Assembly (NCBI GenBank): GCA_021797355.1
Contig: JAJZZX010000004.1
Coordinates: forward strand, 112,335 to 176,334
Length of the DNA stretch: 64,000 nt
Direction of reading: 5' to 3'
From: Thermoplasmata archaeon
GTDB lineage: Archaea > Thermoplasmatota > Thermoplasmata > Thermoplasmatales > Thermoplasmataceae
In this document: positions 56,198-63,892 of the stretch, one piece after another
Layout: each line of letters begins with the position of its first letter
Numbering within the stretch: position 1 is the first letter of the stretch
Program-made: the position numbers and the translations under genes
The notes under the pieces: generated by a model
Told to the model about the DNA's origin: nothing
What the model saw: only the letters and a program-made list of their open reading frames with translations
Database searches by the model: none

Positions 56198-56201
56198 TCA
56201 G

Positions 56202-56420
56202 ATGATTATACCTGTCAGATGTTTCAGCTGTGGCCGTGTCATCGCCTCAGACTATGTGAAATTCAATGAGAAGATCACAGAGATCAGGTCTTCTGGGAGG
56301 GAGCCAACCCCTGAAGAGATATCCGCTACAATGGATGAACTTCACCTTCACAGATACTGCTGCAGGAGAATGATACTGTCCCACACTGATCTGATTGATG
56401 AGATTCTGCCTTTCTCGTGA
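56202..56420 (+). CDS. rpoN: DNA-directed RNA polymerase subunit N (Rpb10 homologue)
   Basis: 72 residues. A small zinc-binding subunit: MIIPVRCFSCGRVIASDY (CxxC) and the adjacent pair in HRYCCRRMILSHTDLID. It stabilises the RpoD/RpoL platform. Co-transcribed with the ribosomal protein genes; its stop codon is directly followed by the first base of tRNA-Pro. Confidence 0.97.
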   Translation: MIIPVRCFSCGRVIASDYVKFNEKITEIRSSGREPTPEEISATMDELHLHRYCCRRMILSHTDLIDEILPFS

Positions 56421-56493
56421 GGGGCCGTGGGGTAGTTTGGTATCCTACCAGCTTGGGGTGTTGGTAACTTGAGTTCAAATCTCAACGGCCCCA
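56421..56493 (+). tRNA. tRNA-Pro (anticodon GGG)
   Basis: 73-nt cloverleaf. Acceptor GGGGCCG (56421-56427) pairs with CGGCCCC (56486-56492), discriminator A56493. Anticodon stem CCAGC/GTTGG with loop TTGGGGT gives anticodon GGG. T arm TTGAGTTCAAATCTCAA. It begins at the base after the rpoN stop and has no own TATA box in view, so it is probably processed from the ribosomal-protein operon transcript. Its 3' part overlaps the integrase gene on the other strand. Confidence 0.94.
56471..56493. other. Probable integration (att) site in tRNA-Pro 3' half
   Basis: The 3' end of tRNA-Pro (T arm plus acceptor strand) coincides with the 3' end of a tyrosine recombinase gene on the opposite strand; the last integrase residues DGAVEI are encoded by the complement of the tRNA acceptor region. 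tRNA 3' ends are the classic targets of such integrases, and the DNA character changes here from conserved operon to accessory genes. I did not find the second copy (attR) before the window end. Confidence 0.65.
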
Positions 56494-57305
56494 TCAAGTT
56501 CAAGTTCTGTCCCATGGGGATTTGAACTTCTTTTTATACTATCAACCATTTCATTTTTCATTCGAAAAAACTCCCCCATCCTCTCTTTTACGTGTTCTGC
56601 AACTTCTCTTCCCTTGATGTGAGTATACCTTTGAGTGCTTGAAAGAGAACTGTGGCCAAGATGGATTTGAACTTCCCTTATGTCAAGTCTTTTACCGCTG
56701 GGGCCTCTTCTTAACAGGGTTGTCGCACACCAATGCCTTGCAGCATGTGCATGAAACTTCGGAACTCCTGCCTTGATTGCAAGTTTTTTAATGAGATTCC
56801 TTGCCCAGTTGTAATCTAAACGTCCCTTCAAGGTTGTAAAGAGAGCATGGCTATCACTTCTTATCCTGTACTTTTCAATGTACTCAGACAATCTGTTAAC
56901 CAATGAATCGGGTAATCCAATTTGCCTTGGCGCTTCACCCTTTTCGCTCTTGATAGTCAACACATTCCCATCAAGATCTTCCAGGTTAATTTGTATGAGT
57001 TCTCCTATCCTCATGCCACCTGCAAACAACAAATCAATTAGGCAGCTGTCCCTTGAAGCTTGGCCCCTGTTTTGTTGAGATGCAGCATGTTTACGGATCT
57101 TCATCACGTCTTCATCTGTAGGTATCCATGGTTCAGGAGACCTTGACTGTTTGAATCTTGGAAGTGTTATAGGCATCCCTAGAAATCTTGCCCAAGCTTC
57201 GATATCGTATTCAAGATGGTTCAAAGTCTGTGGCTGGATACCACGCTCAGAATCCTTGAGCAATGCTTCTATTATGTCTTCCTGCGAACGTTTAGGATTA
57301 AGCAT
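56475..57305 (-). CDS. Tyrosine recombinase/integrase
   Basis: About 276 residues from ATG 57305 (MLNPKRSQEDIIEALLKD). An N-terminal SAM-like domain is followed by a catalytic domain with Arg in GGMRIGEL, the HxxR in FHAHAARHWCATTLLRRG, the second His in IHLGHSSLSS and the nucleophile Tyr in QRYTHIKG, so the catalytic set is complete. The frame is open to 57485, but that extra N-terminus lies antisense to an HpaII-like remnant and is unlikely to be used. The gene ends inside tRNA-Pro. It is the likely integrase of the accessory segment to the right. Confidence 0.88.
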   Translation of the reverse strand: MLNPKRSQEDIIEALLKDSERGIQPQTLNHLEYDIEAWARFLGMPITLPRFKQSRSPEPWIPTDEDVMKIRKHAASQQNRGQASRDSCLIDLLFAGGMRIGELIQINLEDLDGNVLTIKSEKGEAPRQIGLPDSLVNRLSEYIEKYRIRSDSHALFTTLKGRLDYNWARNLIKKLAIKAGVPKFHAHAARHWCATTLLRRGPSGKRLDIREVQIHLGHSSLSSTQRYTHIKGREVAEHVKERMGEFFRMKNEMVDSIKRSSNPHGTELELDGAVEI

Positions 57306-57351
57306 GTTACATATCTCTCCGAATCTCCTTATGGTCCTGATTTGTTTAGGC

Positions 57352-57888
57352 ACTGTCAAGGAGAGGATAAGAAGCTTATCAGAAATTGGATTTAGGTTCA
57401 GATTGGTCGAATTTTCCAGTGATGTTTTTAAGTCAAACCTGAAAATGATTGATACTTTTTTCCCGGACTTGTATGCTTGTTCCATATTGGCATATTATTT
57501 GGGCAAATCGAGCAATCTGAAAGATGTTATATGGAGATTAGAACAGGGAGGAATTCGCAACGTATGTAAAATTTGTGATCCCGACAATTTTGGGCATATG
57601 AGCCTTGAGCTTAAGTTTGGTCAATTTTTATATGACATTACTTTGAGCATGAACTCTGCAACTAAATGGGACGGGAGATGGGATGTCGACGGAGGTTACA
57701 TAATAGTTGAAGAAACTGGAGAAATTGTTGCTCATCCCTTTGTAAATGAACAAAATTTAAGGGATTTTCTTTTGAATAACACAAAGTTTGACACGCCTAG
57801 TACAAGCCGCCATGAGTTTGGCTTCCTTGAATTTGACAAGTCGGGTACTCCTTTCATAAAATTAATGGCTCAAATTAGGTTTTTGTAG
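57352..57888 (+). pseudogene. HpaII-family restriction endonuclease, C-terminal remnant
   Basis: About 178 residues without a proper start. The sequence matches, from memory, the C-terminal half of HpaII-type (CCGG-cutting) endonucleases: TVKERIRSLSEIGFRF, VFKSNLKMIDTFFPDL, TKWDGRWDVDGGYIIVEE, NNTKFDTPSTSRHEFGF and the final FIKLMAQIRFL. The N-terminal half (~180 residues), including the GFSIKS-like part expected in the family, is absent; upstream lies the integrase on the opposite strand. No cognate methyltransferase is near. Probably a 5'-truncated, inactive relic. An in-frame ATG at 57448 could at most give a ~146-residue fragment. Confidence 0.75.
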
Positions 57889-57967
57889 ATATTGCTTCAT
57901 CTTTTTTAAGCTCTAGTTTATTTTAGGAAGGTTTAGTGATGACTACGGAAGGCCTTGCCTAATGTCA

Positions 57968-58092
57968 ACCTGACAATTCATAAGAAATGTCAGGTATCAA
58001 AGACTATTTTCTGATCTTTTCTTATATACTGTCATTTCCGGCCACAATTCTTCCAATCTGAACAATATTTAAAGAACAAGCAATTGTCAGGT
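57968..58092. repeat. 11-bp inverted repeat flanking a spacer
   Basis: ACCTGACAATT at 57968-57978 and its exact complement AATTGTCAGGT at 58082-58092 bracket ~100 bp of A/T-rich non-coding DNA. The left arm also forms a hairpin with TGTCAGG at 57988-57994 (7-bp stem, 12-base loop). The right arm overlaps the stop of the neighbouring gene. Could be a terminator pair or recombinase site; meaning unknown. Confidence 0.35.
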
Positions 58093-58776
58093 CTTTGGAC
58101 TCGAATCCGTCAGTTTAGGCACAATTACAATCATTCCACCAGGCTCCTTGATCTTCTTAATTTTCTCCAAATTTTGAACTGCTTCAAGCATTGAAACACA
58201 TTCGGCATATATTTTTCCAATATCTAGCCGCCAATTCATGTTATAGAATATTTTTTCAGCGGAAACATAAACTCTCACAGGTATTGGAAACGGTTGAAGA
58301 ACCTCCTTTTTTGAAAATACCATATTGTGTGCCAAACTCTGATCCTTTTTCCTAGCTTTCTTCGAAACAGAATGCACCAAATTGTCCAGCCTTTCATCAA
58401 AGTGTTCAATAGAGTCTCTTAGTTTTCGCTGTAAGATTTCTTCAATGACTATAACATTGAAAATTTTCTTAAGATATTCTCCCCTCCCCTTCCGGAATTT
58501 ATAACGTTCTTCATTTTCATCTTTTTTCTTCGTGCGCGGGTCTATTAAATTTGCCACATGAGATGAATTAGTGACAATCGACTTTATCAGAGAGTGAGCC
58601 TCTATGTCCACTTGTATGATGTATCCTGTTTCTGGGACTTTGGCTATCTCAAATAGCCTTTCACAGTTTGATTTTATTGCTGTCAAAAGCCAAAAGAGCT
58701 CGTTGACGTAGATTCCTTCCATGTAGCTCATAACTTCATGTTCTATCGCAAGATCATCATTTTTTACCATATCCAC
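58087..58776 (-). CDS. Hypothetical protein with HEPN-like Rx4H motif
   Basis: 229 residues, mostly helical, soluble and charged. A helix pair near residues 100-135 contains KLRDSIEHFDERLDNLVHSV; R120 and H125 make an Rx4H pattern as in HEPN ribonuclease or abortive-infection proteins. A strand-rich end (RVYVSAEKIFYNMNWRLDIG, then GGMIVIVPKL) follows. I do not recognise the family, and the HEPN idea rests on this motif alone. Location between a restriction-enzyme relic and a serine recombinase suggests mobile or defence DNA. A TATA-like TTTATTTATATAC (minus strand) lies at ~58879-58891. Confidence 0.65.
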   Translation of the reverse strand: MDMVKNDDLAIEHEVMSYMEGIYVNELFWLLTAIKSNCERLFEIAKVPETGYIIQVDIEAHSLIKSIVTNSSHVANLIDPRTKKKDENEERYKFRKGRGEYLKKIFNVIVIEEILQRKLRDSIEHFDERLDNLVHSVSKKARKKDQSLAHNMVFSKKEVLQPFPIPVRVYVSAEKIFYNMNWRLDIGKIYAECVSMLEAVQNLEKIKKIKEPGGMIVIVPKLTDSSPKT

Positions 58777-58896
58777 CCCGTCACCAACTTGCTCCTAACT
58801 TTCTCATCTGATCCCTTACAAATACATTCAGGTGTCCAGCAAAGATTTCTTTTTCAGACAGTAAAATCATGGGTAGGGGGTATATAAATAAACCAT

Positions 58897-59511
58897 TCAG
58901 TTTTGAGTGGTAAGTTTTTCGGACACTGATTTGAGGATCCCATGAACCGTTGATCTCTTTATCCCAACCAACTGAGAGATCTCCCTAATGGATTTACCTG
59001 ACTCTCTCAGTTCAATTATTCTTGTAACGTCTATACCTCTCTTCTCCAGAATTTCAGGTCTGCCTATTTTCTTGTTTTCGTTTCTTGCTCTGGCCATGCC
59101 ATCCCTTACCCTTTCTGAGATTAGTTCCCTTTTAAACTCAGCAGCTGCTCCAAGGATGGCCAGCATGAAGTCATTCATGGGATCCTTCTTTTCAGAGATT
59201 TTCAATCCTTGGTCAATGGCCTCAAAGAATTTTCCTTGAGTTCTTATTTGATTTAGATTCTCCAAGAGATTTTGAAGAGATCTTCCAAACCTGTCAAGTC
59301 TCAGAACAAGAATCCCGTCCAGTTGAGGCAAATCATCCATAACTGCCTTAAGTCCGGGGCGATCCTTCTTTGCACCCGAGGCATAGTCAATATATTCCTT
59401 GAAATCCCAGCCTCTAGCCTTGCAATATGCTCTAAGTCTGATTAGTTGATTTTCCGGATTCTGCTCCTTGTCCTTTGTGGATACCCTGGCATAGAGACCA
59501 ACAATCATCAT
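58897..59511 (-). CDS. Serine recombinase (resolvase/invertase family)
   Basis: 204 residues. The catalytic N-terminal domain starts VGLYARVSTKDKEQNPENQL with the nucleophile Ser in ARVST, and has DGILVLRLDRFGRSLQNLLE (conserved Arg residues) and the dimer helix ILGAAAEFKRELISERVRDG. The C-terminal HTH_7-type domain is IRELSQ-like SIREISQLVGIKRSTVHGIL. Full length for a small resolvase. No TnpB-type or transposase partner is next to it, so it may act as an element resolvase or invertase. Confidence 0.93.
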   Translation of the reverse strand: MMIVGLYARVSTKDKEQNPENQLIRLRAYCKARGWDFKEYIDYASGAKKDRPGLKAVMDDLPQLDGILVLRLDRFGRSLQNLLENLNQIRTQGKFFEAIDQGLKISEKKDPMNDFMLAILGAAAEFKRELISERVRDGMARARNENKKIGRPEILEKRGIDVTRIIELRESGKSIREISQLVGIKRSTVHGILKSVSEKLTTQN

Positions 59512-59644
59512 TTTTCGATTGTGCGGATGCTTAAATATTGTTTAGTCCCCATCATTTTACGAAATAGCTTCTGCAAACCCATCTCCGCCATCACGATCCG
59601 AATATGATGGTTCGGGTTCTCGGTGTTTTGTCCTGTGTCGATAA

Positions 59645-59941
59645 TCAGTTGGGTGAAGTAAAGCGAGCTCTGCTTCTTTTCACCAACCCAGACAGCAACA
59701 GAACTGTGCCTGCAATAATAAGTATCGAGCCAAGATCTATGGCCCAATAATTTAGAGGTGGGATGTTATACAGCAATGGCATGTTAATAGGAACGTTAGG
59801 AGGACCGTGGTACTGATCCATAACATAATTGTTGTGCGCAATTACCATATAATGCGGCACAATTGTCAAAAGGTTGAGCGCAGCGCCTGAGATTACCATT
59901 CCAATACCGGCGATCAATCTATCCTTTACGCTTAACATCAC
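59645..59941 (-). CDS. Small membrane protein, hypothetical
   Basis: 98 residues. Two hydrophobic helices (about 8-34, LIAGIGMVISGAALNLLTIV, and 68-87, IDLGSILIIAGTVLLLSGLV) with a Pro/Tyr/Asn-rich outside loop between them (DQYHGPPNVPINMPLLYNIP) and a basic C-terminus. No family recognised. It lies between the serine recombinase and the ABC cassette on the same strand. A different frame (59508-59747) overlaps it but has no protein-like character. Confidence 0.55.
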   Translation of the reverse strand: MMLSVKDRLIAGIGMVISGAALNLLTIVPHYMVIAHNNYVMDQYHGPPNVPINMPLLYNIPPLNYWAIDLGSILIIAGTVLLLSGLVKRSRARFTSPN

Positions 59942-60307
59942 GTATATTCAATTCCCCAAAGTACAATAATTTTGTGTGCATAGTCTCGGTGGATAAAACG
60001 AATAGGAACGATTGGTCATCCTGGAACCTGATGTCACGATATTTTTCCCTTAGTTAATTTCCCATTTCGACGGCCTGAGGGGCCTACTTCAAATTTTTCC
60101 GATGATCTGACAATGGCTCTCAAAATGAGTGTTATGTTTGCAACAAGACTTAATGGTTTTTCTCTGTCCGTTTATATACTGGCCTTTGAAAACCTGACGG
60201 TCGATATATAGAGGGCGTGAAGTTTTACCCTAAAAGTTAACTCGATGCGGTTAAGACTCTTCTAAAATGTTTTAAATATTAAATAGAAAATATAAAGGGG
60301 ATGAACG
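59942..60307. other. 366-bp A/T-rich spacer
   Basis: No gene recognised. It holds the 3' end region of the ABC cassette (minus strand) and the upstream region of the small membrane protein. Several T- and A-runs occur, but no clear operator or tRNA-end duplicate. CGACGGCC near 60068 resembles part of the tRNA-Pro acceptor but does not extend and is not called attR. Confidence 0.4.
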
Positions 60308-61195
60308 CTAGTAGTTACTCTTCAGATTAGAAACACGCCAATTCACCCCTAAAAGTATTAATATAATGTAGAAAAACGTAGGAATCATAAAAATAAGGCT
60401 CAGCTCTAGGGACCGAAGTGACGAGCTTAAGGTCCCATTGAATGAATAGACTAGCAAATTTTGTAGATTAAAACCAACTACGGAAGGATATCCCAATGGT
60501 ATTATTGAATTATTATACCCTTGAGTTGGAATGAAATAACTTTCTTCATTCCCCAAAGATAAAGCTGCGGAAGAATTCTGACTAATCCCCAAAATAGGAC
60601 CAATAATTGCAACGTTTAACAACTGCATCAACGGTATCCACAAGAAGTAACAAAAAGCAACTACAAAGAAACTAATCAAAATAGAAGACGAGGGCTTGGA
60701 AGTTGATGCAGAAATCAAAAATGCTATAGACGTAAAGAAAAGTATATAAAGAAATGTCGGGAACACCACGAAAATGTATCTCAACAAGTAATCAGGAGTA
60801 GCGACCCCTGAAATGAAATATGAAAGGATTGCTCCCGGTATAACAAGTGTTAAGGAGTATAATAAAGAAAATGAGATTAGCAGGGATGTTGTATGTCGCC
60901 TTATTGTTCTTAAGCCAATAGGTTCTGACAGTATTTTCTTTAGCGAATTATCCGCAACTTTGGAAGAAATTGTGTCGTAGAAAAGCAGCATCACAAAAAT
61001 AGGGGATAACAATGCATAATACGTTGATAAATTTCCACTTGAAGTCAGAGGATTTAACTCAATGGTCCCGCGTGCCGAGTATGATGTGATAATAGAAAAT
61101 ACTCCTGCGAATGCAAGAATGGCATACAGCGCATTATAATTCCCACTTTTTGATTTTATTAAAATTCTATAGATAGGGGACTTATACATAATCAT
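60308..61195 (-). CDS. ABC-2 type transporter permease
   Basis: 295 residues, six membrane helices. The segment after helix 2 reads LLFYDTISSKVADNSLKKIL, the NosY/ABC-2-like cytosolic loop. A large outside loop with several NxS sequons lies between helices 5 and 6 (~residues 205-260). Translationally coupled to the ATPase gene (14-bp overlap). Substrate is not deducible; context suggests export of, or protection against, the secreted protein encoded at the head of the cassette. Confidence 0.85.
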   Translation of the reverse strand: MIMYKSPIYRILIKSKSGNYNALYAILAFAGVFSIITSYSARGTIELNPLTSSGNLSTYYALLSPIFVMLLFYDTISSKVADNSLKKILSEPIGLRTIRRHTTSLLISFSLLYSLTLVIPGAILSYFISGVATPDYLLRYIFVVFPTFLYILFFTSIAFLISASTSKPSSSILISFFVVAFCYFLWIPLMQLLNVAIIGPILGISQNSSAALSLGNEESYFIPTQGYNNSIIPLGYPSVVGFNLQNLLVYSFNGTLSSSLRSLELSLIFMIPTFFYIILILLGVNWRVSNLKSNY

Positions 61196-62063
61196 CCCTC
61201 CTGAAAATGTCGTGAGGTTCTGGTTTTCTTATTTCAAAACCTTCAGATAAAAGTCGACCAGCATAATCTGATGGAACCATAGAGGAATTTAACCCAACCG
61301 AGACGCAGCTGATCTTTGAAAGATCATTGATATGCATACCTATTGTTTGAATGTCCGCATTGACAATAATGAATTTCTCCTGAAATCTTTCAATAATTTC
61401 TTTGTAACTTCCTTTGTCTACTATTTTTCCATTAGATAACATTAGAATGTTGGTGCACACAGTGGATAGTAAGTCCAGGTCATGAGAAATTATGATTGCT
61501 GACTTAGATAAACCTTTTCCTTCCTTTATGGATTTAAAGATTCCCATAATATCCGATTTGGAAGCTGGGTCCAGACCCTCTGTAGGTTCATCCATTATGA
61601 CAAACTCTGGTTGTCTAAGAAAATATTCTGCAAACGCTAGTCTTTGCTTCATGCCCCTAGAGAGTTCTGTATACAATGTTTTCTCGGATCCCGACAACCC
61701 AACTAATTTTAGTTTTTCTAATATCTCTTGTTCTGCATATTTACGTGGCAAAAAATTAGATACCAATTCTAAGTTTTCGAAGACACTCAGATTATTAAAA
61801 AAAGGGATATCTAAAGAAATTATGAGCATATTCGATTTAAGAATGCGCCAATCTTTACCTAATTTGGTGCCTCTGTAACTTATCTCTCCACAATCGAACC
61901 TTCTTATCCCGGCGATAGTCTCCACTAAGGTTGTCTTCCCCGAACCGTTGGCCCCGGCAATTCCAAGGACCTCTCCTTCGTTCAGTTCAAACATTATTCT
62001 ATCTAAGGTGAAATTATTGTATGTGACTGAAAGATTTACAATTCTTAGAATTTTCTCTGGCAT
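61182..62063 (-). CDS. ABC transporter ATP-binding protein
   Basis: 293 residues. One ABC domain: Walker A GIAGANGSGKTTLVETIAG (about residue 35), Q-loop region SLDIPFFNNLSVFENL, signature ELSRGMKQRLAFAEYF, Walker B FVIMDEPTEGLDPAS and H-loop IIISHDLDLL. A C-terminal ~70-residue extension (KFIIVNADIQTIGMHINDLS) is as in NatA/CcmA-like subunits of ABC-2 transporters. Overlaps by one base the upstream anchored-protein gene and by 14 bp the permease gene. Confidence 0.93.
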   Translation of the reverse strand: MPEKILRIVNLSVTYNNFTLDRIMFELNEGEVLGIAGANGSGKTTLVETIAGIRRFDCGEISYRGTKLGKDWRILKSNMLIISLDIPFFNNLSVFENLELVSNFLPRKYAEQEILEKLKLVGLSGSEKTLYTELSRGMKQRLAFAEYFLRQPEFVIMDEPTEGLDPASKSDIMGIFKSIKEGKGLSKSAIIISHDLDLLSTVCTNILMLSNGKIVDKGSYKEIIERFQEKFIIVNADIQTIGMHINDLSKISCVSVGLNSSMVPSDYAGRLLSEGFEIRKPEPHDIFRRDDYV

Positions 62064-62881
62064 TACCTTCGCCTCCGTTTCTTCACGTCCGATTTCTTCC
62101 TTTTATATAATAATGTAACTATGCCCATAACTGCTGCGACTGCGAGAACTATTTCCAGATAATACGGGCCAAATGGATGGATGCTACTTGCAGGTGGGGG
62201 ATGATTGTTTTGAACTGGAGTCCATGAAAAACTCAAAAATGTATTATTGCTTTCAGGAGAAACGAATAAAAACAATATCCCTTCATAATCTCCTGACAAA
62301 TTCAAGTGTAAAGTGCCATCTTGAGTTGATTTGGCAGAATAAATAGATTTCAACAATTCATTGAAAATTGTTACATCAACTGATTGGTTATTTCTGAAAC
62401 CTATTTTTATTTCTGAGTTCCCACCGATGTTGGGTACGATCACGAAAGATTCGGAGGAAGATAGTTGAAAGCTATAGGTTTTGTTAGGATCCTGGGCGAA
62501 TAATGAGAACATCCATTTCCCTGAACCTACAGAGTTTAAGCTGTATATTCCAGATTGATTAACGCTCACACCATGAAACTCATAATTATTAGTAAAAAAC
62601 TGTTCGTTGAACCCGTTTCCTATGAAAGAAACGTTATAGTAACTTTCAAACGGGGCAGAGGTTGATAAGTCCAAGAAGTATGTTCCTGCTATGAGATAAA
62701 TATCCCATGTCCCATTTGGGCCAGCCGAGGTATGGACATCGAAAGGGTTGGCGGTGCTAATCGAGTTATAATCGGAAGTAGTTAAGACTGAATTGTTCAA
62801 AATTAAGTTAAAATCTAGCGCGTTGAGTGGCACTGCTATAAGTAACGCTAATGTGATGACCAATATCTTTTCTCTTTTCAT
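62063..62881 (-). CDS. Secreted, C-terminally anchored protein of ABC cassette
   Basis: About 272 residues from ATG 62881 (MKREKILVITLALLIAVPLN, a signal peptide). A beta-rich ectodomain (about 25-225) has many Asn, Ser and Phe and several sequons. A Pro-rich hinge (NNHPPPASSIHPFGPYY), one membrane helix (LEIVLAVAAVMGIVTLLY) and the basic end KRKKSDVKKRRRR follow. No family recognised. A strong TATA TTTATATAAATA (minus strand, ~62912-62925) gives it its own promoter and favours this start over 62896. Its coupling to the ABC genes suggests a substrate-binding or immunity-like surface partner. Confidence 0.7.
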   Translation of the reverse strand: MKREKILVITLALLIAVPLNALDFNLILNNSVLTTSDYNSISTANPFDVHTSAGPNGTWDIYLIAGTYFLDLSTSAPFESYYNVSFIGNGFNEQFFTNNYEFHGVSVNQSGIYSLNSVGSGKWMFSLFAQDPNKTYSFQLSSSESFVIVPNIGGNSEIKIGFRNNQSVDVTIFNELLKSIYSAKSTQDGTLHLNLSGDYEGILFLFVSPESNNTFLSFSWTPVQNNHPPPASSIHPFGPYYLEIVLAVAAVMGIVTLLYKRKKSDVKKRRRR

Positions 62882-62932
62882 GTGACGACACACCACTAAT
62901 AAAAAAATAGATATTTATATAAATAAATTTGG

Positions 62933-63703
62933 TTAAGCTACACTGCTGGGATAGAATTGGTAGTCGCTTGCACCACTATTGTAGGAGGCATATACCCAAC
63001 TAGAACCACTGGCAAAAGGATTCCAGCCGCCAGTCCACCACATATAGTATTGAACATCGACACTTCCTTCTACGGAGGCTTGACTATTTGTGGCTGAAAC
63101 TTTGCCACAGTATGCCCCACTCATGGTTCCCCAAGTATCCTGATCCGCTATAGTAAAGGAGTGTTGCCAATCGAACTCACCATAAGAAACAGCGTTTCCA
63201 CCAGAAACGGTCCCCGTATCATATCCATTATAGCCTACACTTACTGTGACGGAGGCACTGCTGCCTAAGCCCACAGATGCACTCCCAGTACTTATTGGGC
63301 TTTTGGAAATCGGATTAGCGTTCACATTCCATACTTGATTAGAATACAGGTCCATAGAAGTATAAGTCCCACCTATATCGACTGCATCACTGCCTGAACC
63401 TTTAAAAAACTGTGTTGCCACTATGTACCAATTGTAACTTGGATTAGATTCGCCGCCTGGATATCCGACATAATAATAATATGCCGTTCCCCAGAAAACT
63501 TGATTATTCCCATTCCAATTTCCAGTGAATCCTTGCGTATTCCAAAGTACTACGTCTCCAGTAGTTGGGAGACTATCCGGTTTTACGATTTGGTTTGTGG
63601 TATTCGCTGCATTTCCATTGTAATGTATTAAAACAGTTAATGCACTCAAAGAAAAAACTATTGGCAGCAAAGCCATTATTAGGGCAATAACTTTCTTTGC
63701 CAT
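62933..63703 (-). CDS. Secreted Trp/Tyr/Gly/Ser-rich protein, candidate archaeocin-like
   Basis: 256 residues. An N-terminal hydrophobic signal or anchor (VIALIMALLPIVFSLSALTV) is followed by a ~215-residue extracellular region with no further helix. It is unusually rich in Trp, Tyr, Gly, Ser and Asn (FTGNWNGNNQVFWGTAYYYY, SVGLGSSASVTVSVGYNGYD, QYYMWWTGGWNPFASGSSW) and contains a single Cys. Composition and alternation suggest an all-beta secreted protein. I recognise no family. It heads a cassette with an anchored protein and an ABC-2 exporter, an arrangement seen for secreted antimicrobial proteins; that role is a hypothesis. A TATA-like TTATAATA (minus strand) lies ~25 nt upstream. Confidence 0.7.
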   Translation of the reverse strand: MAKKVIALIMALLPIVFSLSALTVLIHYNGNAANTTNQIVKPDSLPTTGDVVLWNTQGFTGNWNGNNQVFWGTAYYYYVGYPGGESNPSYNWYIVATQFFKGSGSDAVDIGGTYTSMDLYSNQVWNVNANPISKSPISTGSASVGLGSSASVTVSVGYNGYDTGTVSGGNAVSYGEFDWQHSFTIADQDTWGTMSGAYCGKVSATNSQASVEGSVDVQYYMWWTGGWNPFASGSSWVYASYNSGASDYQFYPSSVA

Positions 63704-63892
63704 AAAATAATATAAATTATGAAGTATTATAACATTTGGTAATAAAAAGAACTAAATTTACTTTGCATCATGATTAGCAATTATCTGTGAGTAAGGTCTA
63801 TTCATCGTTGTCTATCCAAAATATTTCTATTAATAGAGACAAGGACACCACTTAAAAACAAATTCCACTTAGGTACCTGAACTCCCCCTAAT

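Noticed and set aside
57151..57351. 5' part of the + strand frame before the HpaII-like remnant
   Set aside because: It is antisense to the integrase N-terminal domain and shows no similarity to the endonuclease family.
57306..57485. N-terminal extension of the integrase up to 57485
   Set aside because: The sequence is antisense to a clearly HpaII-like stretch, and recombinases of this type start near MLNPKRSQED; the shorter start at 57305 is better.
59508..59747. 79-codon frame overlapping the small membrane protein
   Set aside because: The alternative frame 59645-59941 has coherent membrane helices; this one has no such feature.
60060..60085. Possible attR (CGACGGCC resembling tRNA-Pro acceptor)
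   Set aside because: Only about eight bases match and the T-arm part is absent; a real att repeat should be longer.
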